The position numbers and the translations under genes are program-made. 64,000 nt of DNA. It comes from a candidate division LCP-89 bacterium B3_LCP (lineage in GTDB: Bacteria; Electryoneota; B3-LCP). The stretch lies in assembly GCA_005223185.1 (NCBI GenBank), contig NJBN01000009.1, positions 62,001 through 126,000 of the forward strand, in the 5' to 3' direction. The notes below the pieces were generated by a model. That model was given only the letters and a program-made list of their open reading frames with translations, searched no databases and had not been told where the DNA came from. Shown here piece after piece: positions 16,513 through 26,752 of this stretch (within the stretch, counting starts at the first letter, position 1; the number at the start of each line of letters is the position of its first letter).

Positions 16513-19500
16513 CTAATCAGGGATGAGGTTTAACGTTTCTTGAACTTCCTCCTCATCCAGCCCCACCTGGACCGCTTGCCCGTTTCGTAGAAAGAAGAGT
16601 ATTAACCTATGCGGCAGTTCCCCGGTAAGAGCTCGCCAACCCAGTCCATATAGCCTGAGTTGGTGTCCATACTTCTCCAGGACACTTTCAGATGCTGTGG
16701 TATCAATAGCATCACTCTTGTAATCAACCAGAGTCCACCCAGCGGGACTATCAAACGCCAGGTCTATTTTCCCCCGAAATAATTGATCCTTTAACCTGAA
16801 TAGTATGGGGAATTCACGTAGGAATTTCGCTGATCTGTGCGCTTTATCCGCCACTTTAGACTCAAAGAAATTTCGTAGCATGCAAATGGCATCCTCTACC
16901 AATTCTTCACCAGGCGTTGCGCCGAAAAGCTTTGTACCTTCTCGCGCAGAACATTCACGCCATGCCGTTTCATCCGAACCGAAAGGTAATTTTTGCAGTA
17001 ACAAATGCATCCATTGACCTACGGATGCGCCACTTTCGGCTGTCTCATATTCCCCTGATGCAAAGTCTTCGTCAATCAGCAGTTTCGCGAATATAGAGTC
17101 ATCTTTTCGCAATAGTTCCACTACCGAAGTCGGTCCGAATTTCTCCTCCGGTTCTGCTGGAAAGCCGGGTGGGGGAGAGCCGACTGGTTCTTCAAGTTTG
17201 AGTGCTTGATCAGTCGTTGAAATGTATAAATGCTCGGTCTGCCATTGTCTGTTTAACAGGAGCCCTGTATCGATGTTCTCTTTGTTTATTAGAGACACAG
17301 GACCTGAGGGTTCCACATTCTGTTCGAAAAGATAATTGTCAGCCAAATTCAGATGTCTCTGAATATCCGCAAACCAACCTCTCAGTTCTCTTCTTTCACC
17401 GCCAGAATTTTTTGATGCAGAAAGTATCAACTTCTCTTTCGCCCGCGTCATAGCCACATACAGTATGCGTTCGTTTTCTGCATCCTCCTTATCCTTGATT
17501 TCCTTCTTGGTATGGAAATAGTTCGATAGTTCAACCAGCCTACGATTAGAATCTTGAAGACAAAAAGCAGCGCCGTTGGAAAACGAATGAACGAAAGCAC
17601 CAGTATTCGATCTGGGTTTGTAGTTCATGTCGAAAATTGCCACGATGGGTGCTTCCAAACCCTTTGCCGCGTGAACGGTCATGATCGCTACTGATCCTTC
17701 GGTCGAAAACGGTTCAGCTGCTTGACCTTCCCGAACTTCCCGCATTCTGACATCATCAAACATTTCCCTCAGCGCGCTCGAAGATAAACTGCCGTAACTA
17801 TCGCAGAGCCTCAAGAATTTTCGCAGGTTTTTAACCTTTGATTCGCCGCCCTCCTGACTTGTCCAAAACGCTTCCAGATCTGTTTCATTTACCCAGGTTT
17901 CAATTAACAACCGAGTTGGCAGGCGGTTCTTCATCTGTAACAGTCTATCAAAGATCTCCAGGAAATCTGCCGCTCTACGAGCCAGTGTGTCTTTCTCTGC
18001 ACTTTTATCAGCAACTTCTTGCAATCCTTGATAAAGGCTGCGCCTTTGGGGGTGGCTCTCTGCAATGCCGTCTGGATTCTCCTCCAAGTTAAACCTCAGG
18101 TGGATCAGATCATCGTTTCTGAAAGCTCCAGCCGGAGATCGCAGCACGCATGCTAAGCTGAATGAATCTCCGGGATCTTCCAGCGCCCTCAGCAATGCCA
18201 TCAAGTCGCTTATCTCCAGATTATCCCAGAACCCGATACCTGTCGAAGCTATGCAGGGAATGTTCAATTCGTGAAAAGCTTCTTCAACGAACCGGATACT
18301 GCTGCTGGAACGCACCAGTACAATCACGTCATGCCATTGAGGATCCCGGTATGCGGTAGTTTTCCCCTCCCTGTCGTGTACTTTGAATGACTTACCCTTA
18401 ACGATCTGTAAAATTCGCTGAGCTAAATGCTGCGCTTCCTTTTCCCTGGCTTTCTGCCTTGTTTCACCAGCGGAAAGCAGCATCTCCACCTTGTGAGTCC
18501 CTTCTTTAGAATCATGCGGAGGATATTGATATCCTGCCAGCAACTTGAGCAGTTCAACATCTGATGATTCTTTCCAGAGAGAAGTAAATATCTTGTTGAC
18601 CGTTCCTAATATTTCGCTTCTGGATCGGAAATTATATTCCAGTGGTATCTTCACGCCGCCCTCAGCTTCTGCATTTTGAGCCGCTCTGGCGAAGGCAGTG
18701 ACGTCAGCGTGACGGAATCCGTATATAGATTGCTGAGCGTCGCCAACTGCGAAGATAGGGACATCCTCTGCCAGCATGTTGATGATCTTCCACTGCATGG
18801 GGTTCAAATCCTGCGCTTCATCGATTAATATGCAATCGACAACTGGTTTTTGCAGTAATGCACTTGACAGTAATTCTAAAGCTGTTTCCTCTAAATCGGA
18901 ATAATCGAGCACTCCCAACTCGCGCTTTCGATCGGAAAAGTCAACTAAATAATTAGCGTGGAGCTGGTTGAGAATAGTGCGAATCTTTTCATATACATCA
19001 GCGTGAACTTCATCGCGAAGTTGGGGTAGAAGTTCGTTTCTGATCTGGTCTTTTACGGCTCTGAGTGGTGCTGACAGGCTACCCTTTAATTCATTGATTA
19101 GACCGATGATTTCATCATATTTGGACTTATCGTCACCTGAAACCCTCAGGTATAGCCTTAAACCCCGTTGCGCAGTCGTTGCTCTTCTTATTGAATTTTC
19201 TGTAAGTGATCTGGAATCCGCCAATATGCTATTCAGAATCTTCAGACAATCATCGGCGAACTTTTGGTTACTCTCGAAATCTACCGATAGCGGGCGGAAT
19301 GGTTCTTCCCTGAATTCTCCCGCACAGCGAACAGCATCTACCATCGCCAGAAACTGCCTGGAAAATCCTCGTGACGCCGGCGTGCGACCGCGCCGCAATC
19401 TATAGTCTGATCTCCATGATAGATTTTCCACCAGCTCCTTGAGCCGATCCGGATGCTGCGAACGCCAGCGATCGAACACGACTAATAGCGATTCCTCCTG

Positions 19501-19887
19501 CAGCAACCTGACTTCATACTCCTGAGTCACTCTGAATCCGGGATCGATACCTAACTTAAGCGTGTTCGATTCAATTAACCTCCTGCAGAAAGCATGCAGT
19601 GTGCAGATTGGTGCTGAGTTCAACTCCCTTATGATCTCTTCATCACTCGATTCCAGAAGTTGTGCAGCTACTCTTTCCTTCATCTCTTCAGCAGCTTTAT
19701 TGGTGAAGGTGGCTGCTAAAATCCTGCCCGGGCGGTATCCCTCCTTAAGTAGCAGACGCAGATAGCGGCTGACCAGAACACGCGTCTTGCCGCTTCCAGC
19801 ACCAGCGTATATAACGGCAGGATTGGCTTTCGTATGGATCGCTTCTCGTTGTTTGGGAGTCGGGTTTATTTTGTTATCTGAAATCAT
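16513..19887 (-). CDS. addA: AddA-like UvrD/RecB-family helicase-nuclease
   Basis: 1124 residues. It is a superfamily 1A helicase: motif I in AGAGSGKTRVLVSRY (28-42), motif Ia FTNKAAEEMKER, motif II LIDEAQDLNPMQW, motif III GDAQQSIYGFRHAD and motif V VAIMTVHAAKGLEAPIV. It ends in a PD-(D/E)XK nuclease domain (RGKIDLAFD...LVDYKSDAID). The size and order fit AddA of the AddAB double-strand-break resection complex, which prepares ends for RecA. The partner AddB-like gene lies just upstream, its stop one base from this ATG. Archetypal AddA is slightly longer. The family call is firm, the exact symbol less so. Confidence 0.88.
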   Translation of the reverse strand: MISDNKINPTPKQREAIHTKANPAVIYAGAGSGKTRVLVSRYLRLLLKEGYRPGRILAATFTNKAAEEMKERVAAQLLESSDEEIIRELNSAPICTLHAFCRRLIESNTLKLGIDPGFRVTQEYEVRLLQEESLLVVFDRWRSQHPDRLKELVENLSWRSDYRLRRGRTPASRGFSRQFLAMVDAVRCAGEFREEPFRPLSVDFESNQKFADDCLKILNSILADSRSLTENSIRRATTAQRGLRLYLRVSGDDKSKYDEIIGLINELKGSLSAPLRAVKDQIRNELLPQLRDEVHADVYEKIRTILNQLHANYLVDFSDRKRELGVLDYSDLEETALELLSSALLQKPVVDCILIDEAQDLNPMQWKIINMLAEDVPIFAVGDAQQSIYGFRHADVTAFARAAQNAEAEGGVKIPLEYNFRSRSEILGTVNKIFTSLWKESSDVELLKLLAGYQYPPHDSKEGTHKVEMLLSAGETRQKAREKEAQHLAQRILQIVKGKSFKVHDREGKTTAYRDPQWHDVIVLVRSSSSIRFVEEAFHELNIPCIASTGIGFWDNLEISDLMALLRALEDPGDSFSLACVLRSPAGAFRNDDLIHLRFNLEENPDGIAESHPQRRSLYQGLQEVADKSAEKDTLARRAADFLEIFDRLLQMKNRLPTRLLIETWVNETDLEAFWTSQEGGESKVKNLRKFLRLCDSYGSLSSSALREMFDDVRMREVREGQAAEPFSTEGSVAIMTVHAAKGLEAPIVAIFDMNYKPRSNTGAFVHSFSNGAAFCLQDSNRRLVELSNYFHTKKEIKDKEDAENERILYVAMTRAKEKLILSASKNSGGERRELRGWFADIQRHLNLADNYLFEQNVEPSGPVSLINKENIDTGLLLNRQWQTEHLYISTTDQALKLEEPVGSPPPGFPAEPEEKFGPTSVVELLRKDDSIFAKLLIDEDFASGEYETAESGASVGQWMHLLLQKLPFGSDETAWRECSAREGTKLFGATPGEELVEDAICMLRNFFESKVADKAHRSAKFLREFPILFRLKDQLFRGKIDLAFDSPAGWTLVDYKSDAIDTTASESVLEKYGHQLRLYGLGWRALTGELPHRLILFFLRNGQAVQVGLDEEEVQETLNLIPD

Positions 19888-19888
19888 G

Positions 19889-22651
19889 CTATCTGTATCT
19901 GCATAGATCTGAAAAATCGCATCTGCCGGGTCCGCAGTTGTTATAATTTCTGGGGCGAGCCGGTATCTTTCCTGATGATATTTCCATCGCTGCTTTTTCC
20001 AGTGTTGCCACAGATTTCTCTATAGCCTCGTCAATAGATGAAATTTCAACTTCATTTTTACCGTATCTGTAATCAGGCGGATCCGGGAGGTCTTTTAATT
20101 TTATCCCGCGGATTATGCCTGAACGGAGGTATATCTGCAGGAGCATCGCTGGCTTCTTCTTTAACAGTTCCTTAGTCGCCAGGGCATACAAAGGTAGTTG
20201 GGGGAGAAGACCAGCCTTCAAACCTTCAAAGAAGTCTCCCTTGCTCTCTCCGCTGACGCTACGATACTTGTATTCAGTTATCACAGCTAAGTGATCACCT
20301 GAAAGGTCTAATCGGTCTATTTTACCTTCTAACACAACCTCTCCGACCTCCAGGTGCAGTTTCAATGCAGTTTCTCCTCCGAATTTCCACTCCGGTTCAG
20401 CGGGCTTAAAATCCGGAAGTAATTCTATAAGTCCCCTCTCCACAAAGGAATTCAGATTATCTATCAGTTCCTCAAGGTCTCTATCCGCTTCCAAGTGCGG
20501 CTTAAACCGCCCGCTTCGTCGGTGAAACTCATCTCTGGTATATTTCTCAAGGTCGAATGATACGCCAGAGCGGGCTTCCCGCAAGTATGCTTCCAGAGCT
20601 GCATGTGCAATTGATCCCAATATCATCGCAGTTACGCCGGTTCGAATCTGGTCATCGCGTGGTGATAACGTCATCACGTCTCTGGCAAAGTGCAGATAAG
20701 AGCACTGTATGGCGTTGTCCAGTTGCGTCGGGCTCCAGCGGAGATTTTGTGTTTGCAAGAAGGTAAGAGCCTCTTTCTCCCTTATTTTCCAATTGGTCGT
20801 ATTTTGATCCACCTTCCTTTGTGTGACGGAAATATTTCCAGATGGATACCATATTTCGGGTGTACCCTTATCCTTCAGTGTGATTCCTGCTCTGCTGGAA
20901 AAAGTTTTTAGCAGGGTTGACTTAACTAACTTATCACCATCGTCACTGAATTTCGGACATGATAAATGAACTTCATATTGAGCGTTTGCAAGCAGTTCAC
21001 TGAAATGTCGGAACTGGCCCAAATAATCATCAGAATCAGGTGTTTGCAGGAATGCGCTTGAGCGTTTAGAAGCAGGCACTCTCGAATCCAGGGATAAATA
21101 TAATGCTACTGAAACCGGCAGGTGGTCTTCACGGGTACCCGGACATAGTTCCACCGCATCTGTGCGATTATCACCTGGTGAGTACCTGCACATCTGCAAT
21201 GAGCGTTTGAAAGCTTTAACGAGCTGTCCTCGAGGTATTGACTTCTTAAATGCTGCTTTGAAGGAATCAATCAGAGCTTCTAGAACCTGCCAGCTTCTTT
21301 CTATCTCTTTTTTGGCCTGCACATCTTCAAAAGATAGTTTCTGCCAGACTTTTTCTCGACCCTTGATAAAACCGGTGCATTGAATCAAACAATCACTGAA
21401 TTCTTCACCGGATGCCTTTTTCCCTGATTCTAAATCGATCTTAAGGAGTTCTCTCAATTCTTCCGCTATTGCGGGACAGTTGTTATCTTCGGCTAATTGT
21501 ATCCAATATGCTGCTGATTCGGTTTTGGGCGGTTGACCGTAACGCAGAATGACCATAACTAATTCTGTTATCTCTGCAACTGGCGCCTTGAGGATACCAG
21601 TTCGGAGAATCTGAAGAATCCCTACGCGGTCCCAGCAATTGTCGAACAGGCTAATTATCTTTAAAAGCGAGATTGCAGAGGTAGAGCGGTCTAGGCCCTG
21701 AGAGAAAGCGTCTTTTAAAGGGACACGATAACGCCGTGCTGTTGCCGCCACTCGCGGGTATTCATCATTCAGGAAAGGGTGATAGATGCGAAAATCACCG
21801 TATCTGTATCTGCCAGCCGCGACCGCTTCGGCAATGAAACCGAAGGTAGCGTCCAATTCAGCCTCAGGCGTCGTCGGTTGAGTGAATGAATAAACGGTAT
21901 TCTTCTCTTCTTGCCCTTTAACTTCTAGCTGGTTCTTATCCGATATTTCGATCCAGGTGCTGTCTCTTCCGGGAATCACAATAACGCGCATAAAGCAATA
22001 CGCAAGATTGTGGATGAAAGCCTTCTCCAGTTTTGTAGGATTGGAAAGAGGACCTATCACGACGGGCATATCTGCATCGACCGCCGAATTATCCTGGCGC
22101 AAAGCATAGATCGCACGGTGGAGAATTTCACCGGGGGTGAGTTGACCTTTCACTGTCAAGTTTTTGTGCAGTAAGCTATGCAGTTCTCTGAATTCCTGCG
22201 GAGGAAGATCCGTTCGGATTCCTTCCACCACGCCATCAGGGAAGATCCCGTTTGATTCAGCCTCCTGAGTGGCATTCCAGAAGGATGATATAAATCCCGG
22301 TGTGTTTTGCGATTGAGTGTAGGTCGCAAGCTTAGTATAGTGAAGAATTTCTCCGATTGCGATACCGGCAGTGTGATTGTTCACTACTGTTTCAAATAGC
22401 CCTATCCCCAAAATATCACAGGCGAAAGATAGCAGAGTATGAATCTTCTGTGTGGGTATTGCCTGTTGTTTTACTGCTTTCAAAAGGGATAATTCTGCAG
22501 CGGCTTTATGCCGGGTATCGCAAGCGATCCAGAAAGGCAAATTCCAAACGTCGCCACCTGATAATTCGGCAACAACTCTGCAGGTCATATCCCAGAGGTT
22601 CTTTTCAGATTCCGGAGTGATAAACTCTATTTGGTTGGCTAAATCGGTCAT
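19889..22651 (-). CDS. addB: AddB-like nuclease subunit with Fe-S cluster
   Basis: 920 residues. The N-terminal two thirds resemble an inactivated helicase without a good Walker A. The C-terminal part is a PD-(D/E)XK nuclease: GSIAHAALEAYL, EGKIDRLDL and ITEYKYR. The cysteines expected for an AddB-type 4Fe-4S staple are present: one before the nuclease (QCSYLHF) and three at the end (CGPGRCDFSDLC). This supports pairing with the AddA-like helicase 1 bp downstream. Together they would process DNA ends for recombination. Divergence from characterised AddB is substantial, so the symbol is tentative. Confidence 0.8.
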   Translation of the reverse strand: MTDLANQIEFITPESEKNLWDMTCRVVAELSGGDVWNLPFWIACDTRHKAAAELSLLKAVKQQAIPTQKIHTLLSFACDILGIGLFETVVNNHTAGIAIGEILHYTKLATYTQSQNTPGFISSFWNATQEAESNGIFPDGVVEGIRTDLPPQEFRELHSLLHKNLTVKGQLTPGEILHRAIYALRQDNSAVDADMPVVIGPLSNPTKLEKAFIHNLAYCFMRVIVIPGRDSTWIEISDKNQLEVKGQEEKNTVYSFTQPTTPEAELDATFGFIAEAVAAGRYRYGDFRIYHPFLNDEYPRVAATARRYRVPLKDAFSQGLDRSTSAISLLKIISLFDNCWDRVGILQILRTGILKAPVAEITELVMVILRYGQPPKTESAAYWIQLAEDNNCPAIAEELRELLKIDLESGKKASGEEFSDCLIQCTGFIKGREKVWQKLSFEDVQAKKEIERSWQVLEALIDSFKAAFKKSIPRGQLVKAFKRSLQMCRYSPGDNRTDAVELCPGTREDHLPVSVALYLSLDSRVPASKRSSAFLQTPDSDDYLGQFRHFSELLANAQYEVHLSCPKFSDDGDKLVKSTLLKTFSSRAGITLKDKGTPEIWYPSGNISVTQRKVDQNTTNWKIREKEALTFLQTQNLRWSPTQLDNAIQCSYLHFARDVMTLSPRDDQIRTGVTAMILGSIAHAALEAYLREARSGVSFDLEKYTRDEFHRRSGRFKPHLEADRDLEELIDNLNSFVERGLIELLPDFKPAEPEWKFGGETALKLHLEVGEVVLEGKIDRLDLSGDHLAVITEYKYRSVSGESKGDFFEGLKAGLLPQLPLYALATKELLKKKPAMLLQIYLRSGIIRGIKLKDLPDPPDYRYGKNEVEISSIDEAIEKSVATLEKAAMEISSGKIPARPRNYNNCGPGRCDFSDLCRYR

Positions 22652-22754
22652 AAAGGGACGACAAAACAGTCATTCTGGCCCCTGGATAAGGGCGCCGGTG
22701 GGTTAATTCTGTACTTATATGTTGCTATATATTAATACAACTGGTGTAGAGAAT

Positions 22755-22949
22755 TCAATTCTTGGGAAGGTTAGCGGTCCATCCGACGTCGAAGCGGGCG
22801 CCGCAATCCGGGCATATCAGGAGCAATCTGACAGGAACGTCAATATCTTTCTGAAACGAAACGTGAAATCCCATATCGTACCCGCACACAGTGCAGACTT
22901 TAAATTCATCTGCAACGGTGATTTTCTGGACGCTATCTGAAGTGGTCAT
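22755..22949 (-). CDS. Small zinc-ribbon protein
   Basis: 64 residues with two CxxC knuckles (CTVC and CPDC), the pattern of a rubredoxin-like or zinc-ribbon fold. No other domain is seen. It sits between the AddB-like gene (103 bp downstream) and the degenerate GGDEF gene (16 bp upstream), on the same strand as both. Function unknown. Confidence 0.65.
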   Translation of the reverse strand: MTTSDSVQKITVADEFKVCTVCGYDMGFHVSFQKDIDVPVRLLLICPDCGARFDVGWTANLPKN

Positions 22950-22965
22950 AAATATCCCGCAATTA

Positions 22966-23415
22966 TCATACTGTTTCCCAGGCTACGTCCTGTTCTTTTG
23001 TTTCCTTTAATGTAGTTTCCAGATCTCTCTCTGCGGCTCTTAAGAGTTCCCGGCTGCTTTTACCGTCTGTTGGAAAAATAGCGATTCCGATGTTTATCGG
23101 TCCCCATTCCTGCATTCGCGAGGTGAACTGGATTCTATCTTTTACTGTATGCGCAGAATCGCTCTCGTGTAGATTGGGGAGCATCACAAAATATCTGCGC
23201 AGCTTGGTCTTATAAATGACGTCATACTGGCGCAGCATGCTGCGAAAATGGTGCACGTTCACTGTTATGCCCGGCAGATGTTTATGAACGCCCCTCGGAG
23301 TAGTTTCCGCCACATCTAACAGGAGAATTCCTATGTAGTAACCGAATCGCGCTGCTCGAACGATTTCACCATTTAGAGACTTGCGTACGCGCCGAGTGCC
23401 AAAACCCAACATCAT
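22966..23415 (-). CDS. Degenerate GGDEF-domain protein
   Basis: 149 residues. The pattern is that of a diguanylate cyclase domain: GILLLDV, LRQYDVIYKTKLRRYFVMLP, NIGIAIFPTDG and LLRAAERDLE. The catalytic GGDEF signature is replaced by KTKLRRY, so no c-di-GMP synthesis is expected. It lacks any other domain. It may bind nucleotide or a partner. It is probably first in a minus-strand unit with the zinc-ribbon gene and perhaps addBA. Confidence 0.7.
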   Translation of the reverse strand: MMLGFGTRRVRKSLNGEIVRAARFGYYIGILLLDVAETTPRGVHKHLPGITVNVHHFRSMLRQYDVIYKTKLRRYFVMLPNLHESDSAHTVKDRIQFTSRMQEWGPINIGIAIFPTDGKSSRELLRAAERDLETTLKETKEQDVAWETV

Positions 23416-23593
23416 CCCCCCAGTGATTATCTTAAGTAAAGCTTATCTACCCCCTCATTACCTTAGATAGATAAATATAAAGCCTCCAAACCGAAAGATC
23501 AAGGATTTGCTGCAATAATTCCCCCACGAGATGGCTATTTCCGCTAAGTGGATAAATTATGAAGCCATCTTCAGCAGATACTCAACAAAAGGA

Positions 23594-23622
23594 TTGACTT
23601 TTGCCCGCTGGAAAATTATATT
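23594..23622 (+). promoter_or_regulatory. Sigma-70-type promoter of secD
   Basis: TTGACT, a 17-bp spacer and TATATT lie 72 bp before the secD ATG. The same layout precedes tRNA-Leu, mpl and mltG in this window. Confidence 0.7.
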
Positions 23623-23693
23623 TATTCTTTCGTGAAATAACGTAATCACAAGATACCATAAATTGACCATACAGCCTTTCTGTCGGACTTGAT

Positions 23694-25784
23694 ATGAAAA
23701 AGCGCAACACAGCTTTTCGCTTAGGGATGACGATCTTCTTCATCCTCATAGCGTTATATTACTTATACCCTACTTATCGCTACAACAAGCTTGAAGAAAA
23801 CCAGGATTTAGAAGTCCAGGCTTTAGCGGAATTGACGGGAGCACCTGCAATCGACTTGCAGCGCGCTGTGGTGGAAGGCCGCGGAAATGACGTAATGAAC
23901 TTAGTCGCCGCGGCTGAAGACCTGGAAGAGGCACAGCTAACAGTAGCCAATGAAAAGGCACGGTACCTCATAGGTGAATTCGCCGACAAGCTTGATAAGG
24001 ACAGGAAGAGATCGCTGAAACTTGGACTTGATCTACAGGGAGGCATGAGGTTGGTTCTGGAAGTCAACCTTGTCGAATTGATGTCCCAGTTGGCGAAGAA
24101 TCGTGATGCCCAATTTGACACCTTGCTGGTGGACGTTTCCCAACGCCTCAAAGACCCCACTGCCGATTTCGATCAGACGGTGCTCACTGCTTTTGAAGAA
24201 TCGAAGGTCAGACTGTCCCGCTATTTCCTGGAAACGCAAGCTTCCAACAGGCAGATTTTAGATTACCTGAAGGAAGAAGCTGACGACGCCATCACCAGGT
24301 CGCTGGAAATCATGTACAACCGGGTTGACCAGTTCGGCGTCAGTGAACCTTCCATCACCCGGCAGGGAAAACGCCGCATTGTGGTGGCTCTGCCCGGCGT
24401 GCAGGATCCTGCCCGAGCACGTGATTTGATCGGAAAAACGGCACTGCTTGAGTTTAAATTACTAAGTGAACCTGAAATTGCCCAGGGCATCCTGGAGAGT
24501 ATCGACGAGTTCCTGCGTCAGGAAAAAGGTTTGATCAGTGAAAAAGATACACTTGATACAGCCACGGCTGATACGGTTGTAACTGAAAGCGAAACAGAAG
24601 AAGTTGAACCAGCTCCGGTGGCGAAGGATCAGGTTGTCGATGCCGCTGATCTATTCGGAACGGAAACCGATCTCACCACGCTCGGTGAGGATGCTTCATT
24701 AGTCGTTGCTGAAGGCATTATGGATGAACATCCATTCTACGCATTGCTGAGAAATGTGGGCGAAGGAATAGCCGTTATAAGTCAAAACCGGCGGGCGGTG
24801 GATATCATTCTGGCGCGGCCTGACATTCGCGAGATTATTCCACAGGACGTTGAATTTCTATGGTCGAATGACACCATGCAGGGTCCCGATGGTAAAGAGT
24901 ACTGGAATCTCTACGTTGTCAATTCGCAGGAGGAGATGACCGGTACTTACCTGACCAAGGCAGAGGTCGAGATCGGATCGGGCGGAAGTCCCGGTACCGA
25001 AGGACAAGCCATCGTCTCTCTGGCGATGAACCGCAAAGGCGCTCGCATCTTCTCGCGAGTTACGGGAGCCAATGTCGGACGCAAGCTTGCTATCGTCCTG
25101 GATAAACACGTTTATATGGCACCAGTAATCAAGGTTAAGATTCCGGATGGACGCGCCATTATCGAAGGTTCTGATTCCATGGAAGAAGCTCGTGATTTAG
25201 CCATCGTGCTGCGAGCTGGCGCCTTGCCTGCTCCTGTAGATTTCATCGAAGAGCGAACCGTTGGTCCATCACTTGGCGCTGATTCAATCGCCAAAGGTAA
25301 ATTTTCGGCTCTATTGGCATTTGCTTTAGTTGCTCTTTTCATGCTGATCTACTACCGCTTTGCAGGTATTCTGGCAGATTTTGCTTTAATACTGAACATT
25401 CTGTTCTTAATGGCGATTCTAGCAGGTTTTCAAGGCACGCTGACGATGCCGGGAATTGCGGGGATCATCCTCACAATCGGTATGGCTGTGGATGCCAACG
25501 TCCTCATCTACGAACGTATTCGTGAGGAGTTGCGCACGGGTAAAACGGTGCGCGCTTCAATTGACGCCGGTTATGCTCGAGCAACGGTAACCGTGCTCGA
25601 TGCCAATATCACCACCATAATAGCGGCTGTCGTCCTCTTTCAGTTCGGAACGGGACCGATTAAAGGCTTCGCATTAACCTTGATGATCGGTATCGTCGCT
25701 TCGCTCTATACAGCTTTGATCGGAACGCGTCTGCTATTCGATCTCTATACCCAGAAGTTTGCACCAAAGAAACTTAGTATTTAA
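23694..25784 (+). CDS. secD: Protein translocase subunit SecD
   Basis: 696 residues. An N-terminal membrane helix (about 10-27) is followed by the SecD signature SLKLGLDLQGGMRLVLEV (about 109-126) and a large periplasmic part. That part carries an acidic Thr/Glu-rich insertion (about 285-330) before the second half of the P1 domain. Five C-terminal helices contain the conserved TIGMAVDANVLIYERIREE. SecD with SecF pulls preproteins through SecYEG using the proton or sodium gradient. secF begins 21 bp downstream. The insert makes it longer than the 615 residues of E. coli SecD. Confidence 0.97.
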   Translation: MKKRNTAFRLGMTIFFILIALYYLYPTYRYNKLEENQDLEVQALAELTGAPAIDLQRAVVEGRGNDVMNLVAAAEDLEEAQLTVANEKARYLIGEFADKLDKDRKRSLKLGLDLQGGMRLVLEVNLVELMSQLAKNRDAQFDTLLVDVSQRLKDPTADFDQTVLTAFEESKVRLSRYFLETQASNRQILDYLKEEADDAITRSLEIMYNRVDQFGVSEPSITRQGKRRIVVALPGVQDPARARDLIGKTALLEFKLLSEPEIAQGILESIDEFLRQEKGLISEKDTLDTATADTVVTESETEEVEPAPVAKDQVVDAADLFGTETDLTTLGEDASLVVAEGIMDEHPFYALLRNVGEGIAVISQNRRAVDIILARPDIREIIPQDVEFLWSNDTMQGPDGKEYWNLYVVNSQEEMTGTYLTKAEVEIGSGGSPGTEGQAIVSLAMNRKGARIFSRVTGANVGRKLAIVLDKHVYMAPVIKVKIPDGRAIIEGSDSMEEARDLAIVLRAGALPAPVDFIEERTVGPSLGADSIAKGKFSALLAFALVALFMLIYYRFAGILADFALILNILFLMAILAGFQGTLTMPGIAGIILTIGMAVDANVLIYERIREELRTGKTVRASIDAGYARATVTVLDANITTIIAAVVLFQFGTGPIKGFALTLMIGIVASLYTALIGTRLLFDLYTQKFAPKKLSI

Positions 25785-25805
25785 ACCAAGAAAACGGATA
25801 CTCCT

Positions 25806-26726
25806 ATGGAATGGTTTAAAGATTCCAACATAAACTTTCAGCAAGTAAGAAGACCGGCAATGATGCTATCTGCACTGACTATTGCCGCTGGAATTCTGGT
25901 TATAATCCTTCAGGGTGGACTGAACTACTCGATCGATTTTTTAGGCGGCACCGCCATTCAGTTGCGCTTTGAAAAACCGGTCTCTGAAGGAGAAATCCGC
26001 GCTGCTCTTACTCAAATTGACATGAATGACAGTGAAGTGCTGCGCATAGCGGCTTTAGGTGAAGATCCGGAAATACTGATTCGCACGAAAAAAAGCGAGA
26101 TCAGTGAAGCCAGCGTTGAAAATATCAAAGCTGCTATTAGAACAAATCTTCCTGATAATCCCTTTGAAGTTAGAGCTATCGACGCTGTCGGTCCCAAGAT
26201 GGGTTCGGAACTGCGCACGCAGGCACTGTTGGCTACATTGATTGCTCTTGGCGGAATTCTCATATATATCTCCATACGCTTTGAGTTCATCTTCGCATTG
26301 GCTGCGGTGCTGGCTATATTCCACGATGTGGTGATTACGATAGGGCTATTCTCTATATTGGGCAAGGAGATCTCTCTGGCGATTATCGCCGCCTTCTTGA
26401 CCATCGTGGGGTATTCCTTAAATGATACCATCGTGGTGTTTGACCGCGTTCGGGAAAATCTCAAGCGCATGCGAGCCAAGGGTCTTGAAGAGGTTATCAA
26501 TACCTCCATAAATCAGACGTTATCTCGTACGATCGTCACGGGTGTGACCACGCTTTTAGCATTAGTGGTGCTGTATATTTTCGGTGGCAGCGTAATTCGT
26601 GATTTCACGCTTGCCATAATTGTGGGCGTGGTGATCGGCACTTATTCTTCCATCTACATTGCCAGTCCTATACTGATTGAGTGGGGTGCACGGGCAGAAA
26701 AACTGCAGAAGCGTAAACCCAAATAA
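25806..26726 (+). CDS. secF: Protein translocase subunit SecF
   Basis: 306 residues. First helix at 17-37, then NYSIDFLGGTAIQLRF, a short periplasmic domain, and five helices with the family motif FLTIVGYSLNDTIVVFDRVREN (about 197-218). It is the membrane partner of SecD. purA follows after 26 bp, probably on the same transcript. Confidence 0.97.
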   Translation: MEWFKDSNINFQQVRRPAMMLSALTIAAGILVIILQGGLNYSIDFLGGTAIQLRFEKPVSEGEIRAALTQIDMNDSEVLRIAALGEDPEILIRTKKSEISEASVENIKAAIRTNLPDNPFEVRAIDAVGPKMGSELRTQALLATLIALGGILIYISIRFEFIFALAAVLAIFHDVVITIGLFSILGKEISLAIIAAFLTIVGYSLNDTIVVFDRVRENLKRMRAKGLEEVINTSINQTLSRTIVTGVTTLLALVVLYIFGGSVIRDFTLAIIVGVVIGTYSSIYIASPILIEWGARAEKLQKRKPK

Positions 26727-26752
26727 ATGATCATTTTCAGGAGGTACGCTTA

